From NCBI GenBank assembly GCA_025060475.1, contig JANXBZ010000002.1, positions 1 through 64,000 on the forward strand: DNA of 64,000 bases. The letters are read 5' to 3'. The notes under the pieces are model-generated. The model did no database searches, was not told the DNA's origin, and saw only the letters and a list, made by a program, of their open reading frames with translations. The stretch comes from Dictyoglomus sp. GTDB taxonomy: Bacteria > Dictyoglomota > Dictyoglomia > Dictyoglomales > Dictyoglomaceae. Made by a program: the position numbers and the translations under genes. Shown here piece by piece: positions 53,439-62,821 of this stretch (position 1 is the stretch's first letter; each line of letters starts with the position of its first letter).

Positions 53439-54660
53439 ACATAGAGCAGGTATCTTCTAAATTTTCTCTATATTTCTTTGCCCTTTCAGGATCTATAGAA
53501 TATTCAATTATTCTTTCCCAATCTAGGTCTCTTCTTGCTTTTGAGATTTCAAGATCTTTAATTAGTGCTCTTTTAAATCCTCTTACCAGATTAGCACTAT
53601 GGGCAGCAATCTTAAAGGCAATAATACCCTCTTTTACATCTTCTAAGTCAGGAAGTCTCAAATGTTCTGCTGGAGTTACATAACAAAGAAAGTCTGCTCC
53701 GCTTAAAGCTGAAATTAAAGCTCCCATACTTCCTGAAATATGGTCGTAACCTGCAGCAATATCAGTAGTGAGAGGTCCGAGAACATACAGGGGAGCATCA
53801 TTACATAACCTTTTAATAAACTTTACACTAGCTGTTATCTCATCTGCTCTCATATGTCCTGGCCCCTCAATAATTACTTGAACTCCAAAGTCTCTTGCTT
53901 TCTTTGCAAGTTTGCTTACAATTATAGTTTCTTCTATCTGTAAAGGATCAAAGGAATCAAAGATACAACCAGGTCTTAAAGCATCTCCTATACTAATCAC
54001 AGCATCATATTTTTTTAATATTTTAAGTACCTCATCAAAATATTCATAATATGGATTTTCCTTGTTATTCTCTAACATCCATTTATAAATCATAGATCCA
54101 CCACGGGATACAATATTTAAAATTCTTTGAGAAGTTTTTATCTTTTCTATTAACTCCATATTTAATCCTGCATGAATAGTAACAAAATCTACACCCATCT
54201 CTACATGCTCTTCTAATACTTCAAGAAAATCCTTTGATTTTGTTTTTGTAAAATCTTTTGCTCTTATGGCAAGATCATAAACAGGTACACTTCCTACTAT
54301 AAAATTAAATTCTTTCAAAAGTTTCTCTTTAAAGGATTTAGCATATTTTCCGCAAGAAAGATCCATTACGGATTCTACACCATATTTTTCACAAAGTTCT
54401 GCTTTCTTGAGTTCTATATCAAATGAAGAATACTCAGCAGTCACACCTATATTCGCATTTATTTTAACAGTACAATCCTTTCCAATGGCAAAATATTTAT
54501 TTCTTTTTCGATTTTTATTAGCGGGGATGACCGTCTTTCCCTCGGAGATATTAGAAATTAGTTTTTCTATCGATATTTCTTCATTTATTAGAGAAAGTTC
54601 CATTTCAAGGGTTGTAATTTTTTCCTTTGCTTTCTCAAGAATTGTTTTTTCCATGCTCAT
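53404..54660 (-). CDS. thiC: phosphomethylpyrimidine synthase
   Basis: Unusual radical SAM enzyme that rearranges AIR into the HMP-P pyrimidine. The 418-residue protein is the short form without the N-terminal extension of E. coli ThiC (631). It has GDALRPGCIFDS, the segment VIIEGPGHM and a C-terminal cluster motif CSMCGELC. This reads CX2CX3C, one residue tighter than the CX2CX4C usually quoted for this family. It overlaps thiE by 26 bp and shares its AIR substrate with the purine pathway. Confidence 0.93.
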   Translation of the reverse strand: MSMEKTILEKAKEKITTLEMELSLINEEISIEKLISNISEGKTVIPANKNRKRNKYFAIGKDCTVKINANIGVTAEYSSFDIELKKAELCEKYGVESVMDLSCGKYAKSFKEKLLKEFNFIVGSVPVYDLAIRAKDFTKTKSKDFLEVLEEHVEMGVDFVTIHAGLNMELIEKIKTSQRILNIVSRGGSMIYKWMLENNKENPYYEYFDEVLKILKKYDAVISIGDALRPGCIFDSFDPLQIEETIIVSKLAKKARDFGVQVIIEGPGHMRADEITASVKFIKRLCNDAPLYVLGPLTTDIAAGYDHISGSMGALISALSGADFLCYVTPAEHLRLPDLEDVKEGIIAFKIAAHSANLVRGFKRALIKDLEISKARRDLDWERIIEYSIDPERAKKYRENLEDTCSMCGELCAIKNSR

Positions 54661-55306
54661 ACTCCTCCAGAATTTTAAAAATTTTTTCTATCTTTTCTTT
54701 AATATTTTCCGATGATACAATCTCTCTTACCATAGCAATACATTTTCCACCATTTTTTAAAACCAAAGGAAGATTATGCTCATTTATTCCTCCTATGGCA
54801 ACAATAGGAATATTTATATGGGAAGTCGCCCATTTTAAGATTTCAAGTCCTATGGGCGGATGAGGATTTTCCTTCGTATAGCTCTCAAATATGGGACCAA
54901 GTCCTATATAGTCTGCTCCTTCTTCATAAGCTTTTATAACCTGTTCTTTATTGTGAACAGTTATTCCGATTATATAATTTTCTCCAAGAAATTCTCTTGC
55001 AGAAGAAAGGGGATAATCATCTTGTCCTAAATGTACTCCGTCTCCCTCCACCATTTTACATAAATCTAAATGATCATTTATTATGAGAACAGCTTTATAT
55101 TTAAGGGTAAGATCTCTTAAAGCAAGTGCTTCTTTATATTTTTCTCTTAAACTTTTCTTTTTTTCTCTGTACTGTATAATTTTTACTCCTGCATCAAGCA
55201 TTATTTCTACTACTTCTATATTCTTTCTACCCAAGGAAAAGTTTTCCGCGGTAATACAATAAAGATTTGGTTTTTTAAAATAATATAATTTTTCATTTTT
55301 CATCAA
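54635..55306 (-). CDS. thiE: thiamine phosphate synthase
   Basis: Joins HMP-PP and the thiazole phosphate. The 223-residue TIM barrel shows IIQYREKKKS, IINDHLDL, GVHLGQDD and YIGLGPIFES, all family motifs (pyrophosphate and Mg binding). Length is normal. It overlaps thiF upstream by 14 bp and thiC downstream. Confidence 0.95.
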   Translation of the reverse strand: MMKNEKLYYFKKPNLYCITAENFSLGRKNIEVVEIMLDAGVKIIQYREKKKSLREKYKEALALRDLTLKYKAVLIINDHLDLCKMVEGDGVHLGQDDYPLSSAREFLGENYIIGITVHNKEQVIKAYEEGADYIGLGPIFESYTKENPHPPIGLEILKWATSHINIPIVAIGGINEHNLPLVLKNGGKCIAMVREIVSSENIKEKIEKIFKILEEYEHGKNNS

Positions 55307-55901
55307 TAAGCACCATCCTTAAAAGTTCATCACATTGCATACTAGAAACTGCTATGACCTTTGGAGCTAAGGGGCGAAATCTTGTGTTATCACTAACAAA
55401 ATCACCAATAACAGATAAATTTTTTAATCTTTTTATGATGATATTTTCAGAATCTCCATAACCACACACTCCTGACGCCATAACTATTTTTTTTCCTAAG
55501 GATAAGGCAGTTTCTAGAAGAAGAATTTTTACTTCTGCTTTATCTACTCCCTCAAAGATAATATCTCCTTGAGAAAGGATATTTCTTGCATTTTCTTCGT
55601 TTATTTTTAATTGATAGGTAATGATATTACAGTTTTTATTTATGAGTAAGATATTTTCTTTCAAAGCAAGAACCTTAGGCATTCCTATTTGATGAAAAAA
55701 ATAAAACTGCCTATTTAAATTAGAAAGCTCTACTTTATCAAAATCTACTAAAATAAAATTGGAAAATCCCGTTCTTGCTAGTGTAATAGCAGCATTTGAT
55801 CCCAGACCTCCGCATCCTACAATTACAACTTTTATGTTTTCTATCTTTCTTAGATCGTCCTCTGAAAAGTATTCTAGAAGCATACTATGAAAATCTGTCA
55901 T
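55293..55901 (-). CDS. thiF: ThiF-family sulfur-carrier adenylyltransferase
   Basis: Activates the C-terminal Gly of ThiS with ATP so that sulfur can be loaded. The 202-residue E1-like protein has the nucleotide motif GCGGLGSNAA and the DFDKVELSNLNRQ signature. The CxxC zinc pairs of longer ThiF proteins are not evident, as in the short ThiF/HesA-like form common in anaerobes. It overlaps thiH by 4 bp and thiE by 14 bp. Confidence 0.9.
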   Translation of the reverse strand: MTDFHSMLLEYFSEDDLRKIENIKVVIVGCGGLGSNAAITLARTGFSNFILVDFDKVELSNLNRQFYFFHQIGMPKVLALKENILLINKNCNIITYQLKINEENARNILSQGDIIFEGVDKAEVKILLLETALSLGKKIVMASGVCGYGDSENIIIKRLKNLSVIGDFVSDNTRFRPLAPKVIAVSSMQCDELLRMVLIDEK

Positions 55902-56998
55902 GCAACTACCCCCTTAACCCAGTTGGTAAATTCAGGGCGATACCCTTTTCTTTTTATTACCTCAATTATCTCCTCTACACTTCTTTTATCCTCATTCTCA
56001 AATTGATTTCCTGAATAATACTCTTTAGAATAACCTCCTACGCAGGTTTTTGATCCTGCGGACATCTTTGTAATACCATAACCTATAAGAGCATCACGGA
56101 ACTTAGAATTTTCACGCGTTGATAAAGGAATACCGACATTTTTTAAATAAATTCTGGCAGAAAAAATAAACCTCAACATCATTTTATCTGTAATTTTAAA
56201 GCTTTCCTTAAAATTCGTTCCTGCAGGGCGAAATCTTGGAAAGGATACATTTATCTCAGCGTTAGGAAACTTTTTCATAAGATATTCTGCATGAAGGATC
56301 ATCTTAAAAACATCTTCTATGGGATCATTTAATCCTAAAAGGACTCCTAAGGTTACTTCCTTCACTCCTCCCTTTAATGCTCTCTCTTGAGTATATAAGC
56401 GATAATAATAATCTCTTTTAGGTCCATAAGGATGAAGTTTATCGTAAACCTCTTTATTATAAGTTTCCTGATATTGGGTTACCCCAGTAAGCCCATTTTG
56501 AGCTAATATTTTGTATTCTTCTTCCTTTAAAGAGTAAACTTCAACTGCTACTTCAGAAAACATATCTTTTGCTATTTTTACCCCAGAAAGAATATATTCA
56601 AAAGGAGTATTTATCATGTCACATCCAGTAAGAAGAAGAATGCTATCTATGCCAAAAGACTTAATGGTTTTAAGCTCTTTTAAAATTTCTTCTTCGTTAA
56701 GTTTTATTCTTTTCAGATTTCTGTTTTCCATGGAAAATCCACAATAAGAACATCCACAGGTACAGTAGTTAGAAAGATAAAGTGGAGTAAAAAGATTTAT
56801 TACTTTTCCAAAATATCTTTCTGTTATTTTTTTAGATACTTCTGCCATGAGATAAAGATTTTCATCATTATCATCTAAAAGTAAAATTAAAAGCTCATAG
56901 GGAGAAAGTTTCTCTTTAAAAAGGAAATTCTCTATGCTAGTTTTCTGATTTCTCTCTTTTAAAATTTTGTCTGCTTCTTTTAAAACCTCTTCTATCAC
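55898..56998 (-). CDS. thiH: 2-iminoacetate synthase
   Basis: Radical SAM enzyme splitting tyrosine into dehydroglycine (2-iminoacetate) and p-cresol to feed the thiazole ring. The 366-residue protein has CX3CX2C in NYCTCGCSYCGF and the LLLTGCDMINTP stretch. Presence of ThiH instead of the oxygen-dependent ThiO fits an anaerobe. It lies between thiG and thiF with 4-bp overlaps. Confidence 0.94.
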   Translation of the reverse strand: MIEEVLKEADKILKERNQKTSIENFLFKEKLSPYELLILLLDDNDENLYLMAEVSKKITERYFGKVINLFTPLYLSNYCTCGCSYCGFSMENRNLKRIKLNEEEILKELKTIKSFGIDSILLLTGCDMINTPFEYILSGVKIAKDMFSEVAVEVYSLKEEEYKILAQNGLTGVTQYQETYNKEVYDKLHPYGPKRDYYYRLYTQERALKGGVKEVTLGVLLGLNDPIEDVFKMILHAEYLMKKFPNAEINVSFPRFRPAGTNFKESFKITDKMMLRFIFSARIYLKNVGIPLSTRENSKFRDALIGYGITKMSAGSKTCVGGYSKEYYSGNQFENEDKRSVEEIIEVIKRKGYRPEFTNWVKGVVA

Positions 56999-57771
56999 TT
57001 TGTTTCACCTCTTATAAGATCAGTTAAAGGTGAAGAAGGAGATGCATGTTCTTGTTCCTTTGGAAGTCCAATTTCATAGGCTAATCTTCCTGCAGAAACC
57101 GCCATACTAAAAGCCTTTGTCATGGAGAAAGGATCAGGAGATGTAGCAATGGCAGTATTTATAAGTACAGCGTCTGCTCCAAGTTCCATGGCTTTTGCTG
57201 CATGGGAGGGTCTTCCTATTCCTGCATCAATTATTACAGGAATGTTTATTTCATTTATAATAGCTTTAAGTAAGAGTTCACAATCGATTCCCTTATTGCT
57301 CCCAATAGGAGATCCAAGGGGCATTACAGCAGAGACACCTATGTCTTCTAGTTTCTTTGCAAGAACAAGATCGGGAAAGATATATGGAAAGACCTTAAAT
57401 CCTTCTTTTACTAGAATTTCCGCTGCTTTCAAGGTTTCCTCATTGTCTGGAAGAAGATATTTCAGTTCTCCCGATATTTCGATTTTTATCCAATCTGAAT
57501 TTGTAATTTCTCTTCCAATCATGGCAATTTTTACTGCTTCTTTATAATTTCGTGCTCCAGAAGTATTTATCATGATTACTGCTTCTTTAGGAAGAAAGTC
57601 AAGAACCGAATATCCTTTTCCTTTTTCCGGATTTATTCTTCTTACTGCTACTGCAAAGACTTCTATATTTAGCTCTTCGTATATTCTTTTTAAAATGCTA
57701 TAATCTGGAAGTTTTCCTGTTCCCACAAAAAGTCTATTTTTAATTGATTTTCCACCTACTATAAAGCTCAT
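56995..57771 (-). CDS. thiG: thiazole synthase
   Basis: Builds the thiamine thiazole from DXP, iminoacetate and ThiS thiocarboxylate. The 258-residue TIM barrel shows LFVGTGKL, WIKIEISGE (catalytic Lys), VMPLGSPIGSNKG and DAGIGRPSHAAKAMELGADA. Length is typical. Second gene of the operon, 3 bp after thiS. Confidence 0.95.
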   Translation of the reverse strand: MSFIVGGKSIKNRLFVGTGKLPDYSILKRIYEELNIEVFAVAVRRINPEKGKGYSVLDFLPKEAVIMINTSGARNYKEAVKIAMIGREITNSDWIKIEISGELKYLLPDNEETLKAAEILVKEGFKVFPYIFPDLVLAKKLEDIGVSAVMPLGSPIGSNKGIDCELLLKAIINEINIPVIIDAGIGRPSHAAKAMELGADAVLINTAIATSPDPFSMTKAFSMAVSAGRLAYEIGLPKEQEHASPSSPLTDLIRGETK

Positions 57772-57774
57772 ACT

Positions 57775-57969
57775 TTACCCTCCACCTACTAATGTAACAA
57801 TCTCGATATAGTCTTTTTCTTTTAGTTTATATGTTCCCCACTGATCTCTTTTTATAATTTCGCCATTAATAAGAATTGCTATTCTTTCTGAATTATAATT
57901 AAGATGCTCAAGAAGTTCCTTTATACTTCCCTCAAAGTTTATTTCCATATCATTTACGTAAATTTTCAT
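57775..57969 (-). CDS. thiS: sulfur carrier protein ThiS
   Basis: Small ubiquitin-like carrier for the thiazole sulfur. Its 64 residues end in VGGG, so the C-terminal Gly-Gly needed for thiocarboxylate formation is present. First gene behind the TPP riboswitch. AGGAGTGACAAGAAG lies upstream of the ATG. Confidence 0.94.
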   Translation of the reverse strand: MKIYVNDMEINFEGSIKELLEHLNYNSERIAILINGEIIKRDQWGTYKLKEKDYIEIVTLVGGG

Positions 57970-58000
57970 CTTCTTGTCACTCCTTTTTTGATATAAAAAA

Positions 58001-58029
58001 AAGACCGCTGGGAATACCGAAGCGGTCTT
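58001..58029 (-). terminator. TPP-riboswitch controlled terminator
   Basis: Minus-strand AAGACCGCT and AGCGGTCTT form a 9-bp stem with loop TCGGTATTCCC, followed by eight T. It lies between the aptamer and thiS and is the expression platform. Confidence 0.9.
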
Positions 58030-58056
58030 TTAAAAATTTTCAATATTTTCATACTA

Positions 58057-58150
58057 TTTCCCTCCGCCGGTATTACCCGGATCAGGTTCTAAGGGTCGAG
58101 GTCGGGATACTAGACCTCCTCTCAGCCGAGCTTATCCCCTCAGCTCCCCT
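58057..58150 (-). promoter_or_regulatory. TPP riboswitch (THI element)
   Basis: Minus-strand aptamer with the conserved pieces GGGGAGCTGAGGGG, CTGAGAGG, ACCTGATCCGGGTAATACC and GCGGAGGGAA. Binding of thiamine diphosphate favours the terminator at 58001-58029 and switches off thiS-G-H-F-E-C-D. A -35-like TTGACA lies at 58182-58187; its -10 partner is weak. Confidence 0.95.
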
Positions 58151-58215
58151 AATATAATCTTAAATTTTCAATTTATTATAATGTCAAAGGAAAGAAAGTG
58201 CAAGGAAAATATTAC

Positions 58216-58887
58216 CTAAGTTGCTTTTAATTTATTAACTATCGACTCTAATTCCTCTATTTTCTTTTCAAGATGTAAAATTCTTATGGTTAAATCCTCT
58301 ATTATTTGAGAATAGGGGTCTGGTAAATTTCCATGAGCTAAAGCATCATTCTCAACCTTTTTTCCATTTTGAATTATTATTCTTCCAGGAACTCCAACTA
58401 CAGTACAGTTAGGAGGAACAGATTTTAATACCACAGAACCTGCTCCAATTCTAACATTATCTCCAATAGTTATGGGACCTAAGATTTTTGCTCCTGCTCC
58501 AATGACTACATTATTTCCAATAGTGGGATGCCTTTTTCCTTTTTCTCTTCCTGTTCCTCCAAGGGTTACTCCTTGATATAGAAGAACATTATCTCCAATT
58601 TCTGTGGTTTCTCCAATTACTACTCCCATTCCATGATCTATAAAGAATCCCTTCCCAATTTTTGCACCTGGATGTATTTCTATTCCCGTTAGAAACCTTG
58701 AAATATGGGAAATTAATCTTGGAATTACTGGAATTTTCATTTTCCAGAGAAAATGGGCAAATCTGTGAATAAGTATTGCATGAAAACCTGGATAACAGAG
58801 GATTACTTCGAGAAAATTTTTTGCTGCAGGATCTTTTTCAAATATAGCTTTATAATCCGCTTTTATGGTTTCCCATATTTTTCTCAT
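58216..58887 (-). CDS. cysE: serine O-acetyltransferase
   Basis: Acetylates serine as the first step of cysteine synthesis. The 223-residue protein has the N-terminal helical domain and the left-handed hexapeptide repeats ([37 protein letters not shown]), a catalytic His in IDHG and the [14 protein letters not shown] loop. Its C-terminal part continues about 40 residues past the feedback segment, ending in a short coiled helix. No cysK lies beside it. Confidence 0.93.
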   Translation of the reverse strand: MRKIWETIKADYKAIFEKDPAAKNFLEVILCYPGFHAILIHRFAHFLWKMKIPVIPRLISHISRFLTGIEIHPGAKIGKGFFIDHGMGVVIGETTEIGDNVLLYQGVTLGGTGREKGKRHPTIGNNVVIGAGAKILGPITIGDNVRIGAGSVVLKSVPPNCTVVGVPGRIIIQNGKKVENDALAHGNLPDPYSQIIEDLTIRILHLEKKIEELESIVNKLKAT

Positions 58888-59000
58888 TTATTCACCTCAA
58901 TTAATACTTTTTTAGTGTAAATTATTTTAACATAAATTTTTATTTTGTAAAGTTTTGATTATAATTAAGAATATATTTCAAAATTCAAGGAGGGAGAAAG

Positions 59001-59930
59001 ATGCCAAATTTAAAAGGGAGAGATTTACTCTCTATATCTGATCTTAATAGAGAAGAAATAGAAGAGATATATTTTTTGGCAAAAAATTTTAAAATTGATT
59101 TCTATGCAGGCAAAAAACAAACTGATTATCTAAGGGGGAAAACGGTAGCACTCTTTTTTGAGAAACCTTCTACGAGAACAAGAATCTCCTTTGAGGTCGG
59201 GGTCTATCAATTGGGAGGCTACCCATTATATTTAAATGCTCAAGATTTACAGCTAAAGAGAGGAGAAACTCTTTCCGATACTGCAAGGGTATTAGAAAGA
59301 TATGTGGATGGAATAATGGCAAGGGTATTCTCTCATACCACTCTAGAAGAATTAGCAAGATATTCTAAGATACCTGTTATTAATGGACTTTCCGATTTGG
59401 AACATCCTTGCCAGATTCTTTCAGATTATTTTACTATTCGAGAAAAAAAGGGCGAGGGGAGATTAAAAATTGTTTATCTTGGAGATGGAAATAATGTAGC
59501 TAATTCTCTTATACTTTGTGGGAGTATATTGGGAATGGATGTAATTTGTTCTTCACCTAAAGATTTTTATCCTAATTTAGAGATTTTAAAAAGAGCAAAA
59601 GAAATTTCAAAAAAAACTGGAGCCAGAATTGAAATTATAGAAGATCCTAAAGAAGCAGTTAAAGATGCAGATGTTCTTTATACTGATGTATGGATAAGTA
59701 TGGGACAAGAAGAAGAAAGAGAAAAAAGACTCAAAACCTTTCCTCCTTATCAGTTAAATAGTAAACTTCTTTCTTTAGCAAAAGAGGATGTAATAGTTAT
59801 GCATTGTCTTCCTGCTCATAGAGGAGAAGAAATTACTAATGATGTAATGGATGGTCCAAATTCTATTGTTTTTGATCAGGCGGAGAATAGGCTTCATGTT
59901 CAAAAGGCAATATTAGCTCTTTTAATATAA
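59001..59930 (+). CDS. argF: ornithine carbamoyltransferase
   Basis: Makes citrulline from ornithine and carbamoyl phosphate for arginine. The 309-residue enzyme shows the carbamoyl phosphate motif EKPSTRTR, LEHPCQILSDY, and the ornithine motifs DVWISMGQE and HCLPAHRGEEIT. Length is typical. AAGGAGGGAG precedes the ATG. Other arginine genes are not in the window. Transcribed divergently from cysE. Confidence 0.96.
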   Translation: MPNLKGRDLLSISDLNREEIEEIYFLAKNFKIDFYAGKKQTDYLRGKTVALFFEKPSTRTRISFEVGVYQLGGYPLYLNAQDLQLKRGETLSDTARVLERYVDGIMARVFSHTTLEELARYSKIPVINGLSDLEHPCQILSDYFTIREKKGEGRLKIVYLGDGNNVANSLILCGSILGMDVICSSPKDFYPNLEILKRAKEISKKTGARIEIIEDPKEAVKDADVLYTDVWISMGQEEEREKRLKTFPPYQLNSKLLSLAKEDVIVMHCLPAHRGEEITNDVMDGPNSIVFDQAENRLHVQKAILALLI

Positions 59931-59970
59931 AATAAAAATACAAGAACAATATTTTTAAAGGAGGCTAAGT

Positions 59971-61359
59971 ATGGCTAATATTAAGATTGCTTTTATTGGG
60001 GCTGGAAGTGTAAGATATACCTTAACTCTTATTTCTGATCTTTGTAAAATAAAAGAATTACAAGACTCTTTTGTTTCTTTGATGGATATTGACGAAGAAA
60101 GATTAGATGCAGTCTTTAGACTTTCTAAGAGGTTAAATGATGAGTTTTCTTCCTCTTTAAAGATTGAAAAAACAAATAAACTTCAAGAAGCTTTAGAGGG
60201 AGCGAATTACGTTATAAATACTGCTTTGGCTCGTGCAGAAGGGCATGAGGATGGATATGTTCAATATGAAATTATGAGAGACGTGGGAGAGAAATATGGA
60301 TATTATAGGGGAATAGATAGTCAGGAATTTAATATGGTTTCAGATTATTATACTATTGGGGGATTTAATCAATTAAAAATGTCCCTTGAAATAGCAAGGG
60401 CTGTAGAGAAATATTCTCCCAAGGCGTTTATTTTACAAACTGCAAATCCTGTTTTTGAGATTACTCAACTGGTTTTAAGACAAACCAATGCGAAAATTAT
60501 AGGTTTTTGTCATGGATATGGAGGAGTATTTGATGTGATTCATGCCTTAGGCTTAGATCCTAATAAAGTTGATTGGCAAGTAGCAGGAGTAAATCATGGA
60601 ATATGGCTTAATAGATTTTTATATGAGGGTAAAAATGCTTATCCTCTTCTTGATAAATGGATAGAAGAAAAATCTTTAGAATGGGAACCGAGGAACCCTT
60701 GGGATGTTCAGCTTAGTCCCGCGAGTATAGACATGTATAAATTTTACGGGATGCTTCCTATTGGTGATACTCCTAGAAATGGTTCTTGGAAATATCATTA
60801 TAATCTTGAGACAAAAAGAAAATGGTATGGAAAATTTGGAGGAATAGATAATGAAGTGGAAAGACCTAAATTTTATGAAACTTTAAGAGCTTTAAAGAGA
60901 AGTTTAATAGAATTATCAAAAAATGATGAAATAAAACTTTCTCAAATCTTTCCAGAAATTGGAAAGAAAGAATTAAGTGGAGAGCAACAAATCCCCTTTA
61001 TAAATGCAATAGAAAATAATAAAAGAACAAGGTTAATATTAAATATTCCTAATAATGGAATTATTTCCGAAATTCCTAGGGATATTGTAGTTGAAGTTCC
61101 TGTATGGGTTGATAAAGAGGGAATTCATCCTGAAAATATTTCTCCTGATTTAACCTCACGAATCAAAAAATTCTTTCTTATCCCGAGAATTATGAGAATG
61201 GAATTTGCTTTAGAAGCATTTATAACTGGGGATAGAAAAGTTCTTGAAGAGATTTTAATAAGAGATCCAAGAACAAAATCCTATGAACAGGTAAAGGGAG
61301 TTATTGAAGAAATTTTAAATTTACCCTTTAATAAGGAGATGAAAGAGCATTATAAATAA
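59971..61359 (+). CDS. glycoside hydrolase family 4 (alpha-glucuronidase/alpha-glucosidase type)
   Basis: NAD- and Mn-dependent glycosidase. The 462-residue protein has the Rossmann motif IGAGSVR (9-15), TANP at 157-160, and metal ligands C180 (in FCHGYGG) and H209 (GVNHG). The residues after the metal Cys (CHG) place it with the alpha-glucuronidase/alpha-glucosidase branch of GH4, not the 6-phospho enzymes. With the GH10 xylanase, alpha-glucuronidase on glucuronoxylan side chains is plausible. AAAGGAGG precedes the ATG, 40 bp after argF. It overlaps the convergent epimerase gene. Confidence 0.87.
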   Translation: MANIKIAFIGAGSVRYTLTLISDLCKIKELQDSFVSLMDIDEERLDAVFRLSKRLNDEFSSSLKIEKTNKLQEALEGANYVINTALARAEGHEDGYVQYEIMRDVGEKYGYYRGIDSQEFNMVSDYYTIGGFNQLKMSLEIARAVEKYSPKAFILQTANPVFEITQLVLRQTNAKIIGFCHGYGGVFDVIHALGLDPNKVDWQVAGVNHGIWLNRFLYEGKNAYPLLDKWIEEKSLEWEPRNPWDVQLSPASIDMYKFYGMLPIGDTPRNGSWKYHYNLETKRKWYGKFGGIDNEVERPKFYETLRALKRSLIELSKNDEIKLSQIFPEIGKKELSGEQQIPFINAIENNKRTRLILNIPNNGIISEIPRDIVVEVPVWVDKEGIHPENISPDLTSRIKKFFLIPRIMRMEFALEAFITGDRKVLEEILIRDPRTKSYEQVKGVIEEILNLPFNKEMKEHYK

Positions 61360-62125
61360 ATTCTTTACTATAATTTAGGTCTTCCAAAGGATTCTTAAAA
61401 GAGGTCTCTATGGTAAGAGGTCCATTATAATCTATTTCTTTTAATCTATTAAATATTTTAGAAAATTCTATATTTCCTTCTCCCAATCTTAAATATTTTC
61501 TTTTTCCTTCATCATCAAAACTTTGTCCATCGTAGTCTCTTACATGAATATTTTTTAAAAACTTTAAAATACTCACAGGATATTTATCAAGAGAAAATTC
61601 TGTAGAGAAAAGATATTCGGTATCTATAGTTATTCCCACATTTTTGGAATATCTATTGATGAGATTTTCAAAAAATAGAGGGGGATTAGGAAGATAAGGT
61701 ACATTCTCAATTGTTAATGTTACGTTATATTTCATAGAATACTCTACCATTTTATCAAATATGGGAAAAATTGTTTTTAAGAGGGAGTTTACATCAGATC
61801 TAAAAGGAGGATGGAGTACAATTACTGGAATATTATGTTCACCTGCTTTTTTTATCAACCTACTTAAAGATGGAAATATATCCTTAAAGGATTTATGGAG
61901 AATATTTTTAGGAGAATGGAGAGTAACTATCTTTCCTTGGTATTTTAGAGACTCATACAATATCAAGTTAATCATCTCTTCGTCAAAAACTTTTGCTATG
62001 AATAATTCAACCCCCATGTATCCTGAAGAGATAATCTTTTCCATTGCAAATATAGTTGCTTTTACTTTCTCTTCAGGACTACTTTCTGGATCCAAAAAAC
62101 TTGCAGTGGAACATGAGATAAACAT
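61328..62125 (-). CDS. sugar phosphate isomerase/epimerase family protein
   Basis: A 265-residue xylose-isomerase-like TIM-barrel protein of the AP endonuclease 2 family. Metal-site candidates are Glu in LTIENVPYLP, Asp in TIDTEYLFST, His/Asp in IHVRDYDG and Glu in LTIETSF. The reaction and sugar are unknown. It overlaps the GH4 gene by 32 bp on the opposite strand. Confidence 0.8.
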   Translation of the reverse strand: MFISCSTASFLDPESSPEEKVKATIFAMEKIISSGYMGVELFIAKVFDEEMINLILYESLKYQGKIVTLHSPKNILHKSFKDIFPSLSRLIKKAGEHNIPVIVLHPPFRSDVNSLLKTIFPIFDKMVEYSMKYNVTLTIENVPYLPNPPLFFENLINRYSKNVGITIDTEYLFSTEFSLDKYPVSILKFLKNIHVRDYDGQSFDDEGKRKYLRLGEGNIEFSKIFNRLKEIDYNGPLTIETSFKNPLEDLNYSKEFIYNALSSPY

Positions 62126-62166
62126 TATTTTTTTCTCTCAAAAAACTTTTTTCTAATTATATACTA

Positions 62167-62175
62167 TGATATAAT
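62167..62175 (+). promoter_or_regulatory. extended -10 promoter of tRNA-Ser(UGA)
   Basis: TGATATAAT, identical to the element before the other tRNA-Ser, 11 bp before the tRNA. The -35 region is only T-rich. Confidence 0.65.
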
Positions 62176-62186
62176 GAAAACACAAA

Positions 62187-62275
62187 GGGGAGGTGTCCGA
62201 ATTGGCAAGGGGCCGGTCTTGAAAACCGGTAAGGCCCTCGTGGCCATGTGGGTTCGAGTCCCACCCTCCCCGCCA
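62187..62275 (+). tRNA. tRNA-Ser(TGA)
   Basis: Cloverleaf with acceptor GGGGAGG/CCTCCCC, anticodon stem CCGGT/ACCGG with loop CTTGAAA (anticodon TGA at 62220-62222, for UCA), long variable arm, T-arm GGTTCGAGTCC, discriminator G and encoded CCA. Confidence 0.95.
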
Positions 62276-62329
62276 ACTTTTTAATTTTTAATAATTCTTT
62301 TATTTATTTTTTTCATGGAGGTAATTTAT

Positions 62330-62821
62330 ATGGTTAAAATCGGTGTAATATCTGACACGCATCTTCCTTCTCGTTCTCCTTTTTTACCTCCTATTATTTT
62401 GGAAAAATTACACGGAGTTGAAATGATCCTTCATGCAGGAGACTGGGAGGAGTTATTCTTTTTAAAAGAATTGGAAAAAATAGCCCCTGTATATGGAGTG
62501 CAAGGAAATATGGATTCCTTAGAAGTTAAGAAAAAATTTCCAGTAAAAAGAATTATAGAAGTAGAGAATATAAAAATTGGATTAATTCACGGCGGAGGAA
62601 GTCCTTTTGGAATAAAGGAAAGAATAAAAAAAGAGTTTTTAGGAGAGGAAGTTAAGGCTATAGTTTTTGGCCATACTCATCATGCCTTAATGGAATGGGA
62701 TGAGGATATATTTTTCTTTAACCCTGGCTCTCCTACTGATAAAATTTTTACCACGAAAAATTCTATTGGGTTTCTCTATGTGGATAAAGATAAGGTTTGG
62801 GGAGAAATTGTAGAATTATGA
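62330..62821 (+). CDS. YfcE/MJ0936-type phosphodiesterase
   Basis: A 163-residue metallophosphoesterase of the small YfcE/MJ0936 group. Metal motifs are visible: [22 protein letters not shown] (Asn), IHGG and FGHTHHA. I start at the ATG at 62330 because GGAGGT lies just before it; the longer frame starts inside that site. It probably acts on a phosphodiester such as a cyclic nucleotide; not certain. Its stop overlaps the next start by 3 bp. Confidence 0.88.
   Translation: MVKIGVISDTHLPSRSPFLPPIILEKLHGVEMILHAGDWEELFFLKELEKIAPVYGVQGNMDSLEVKKKFPVKRIIEVENIKIGLIHGGGSPFGIKERIKKEFLGEEVKAIVFGHTHHALMEWDEDIFFFNPGSPTDKIFTTKNSIGFLYVDKDKVWGEIVEL

Noticed and set aside
58888-59000. A possible ARG box in the cysE-argF gap.
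   Set aside because: AT-rich stretches there resemble half-sites but I could not find a convincing 18-bp palindrome.
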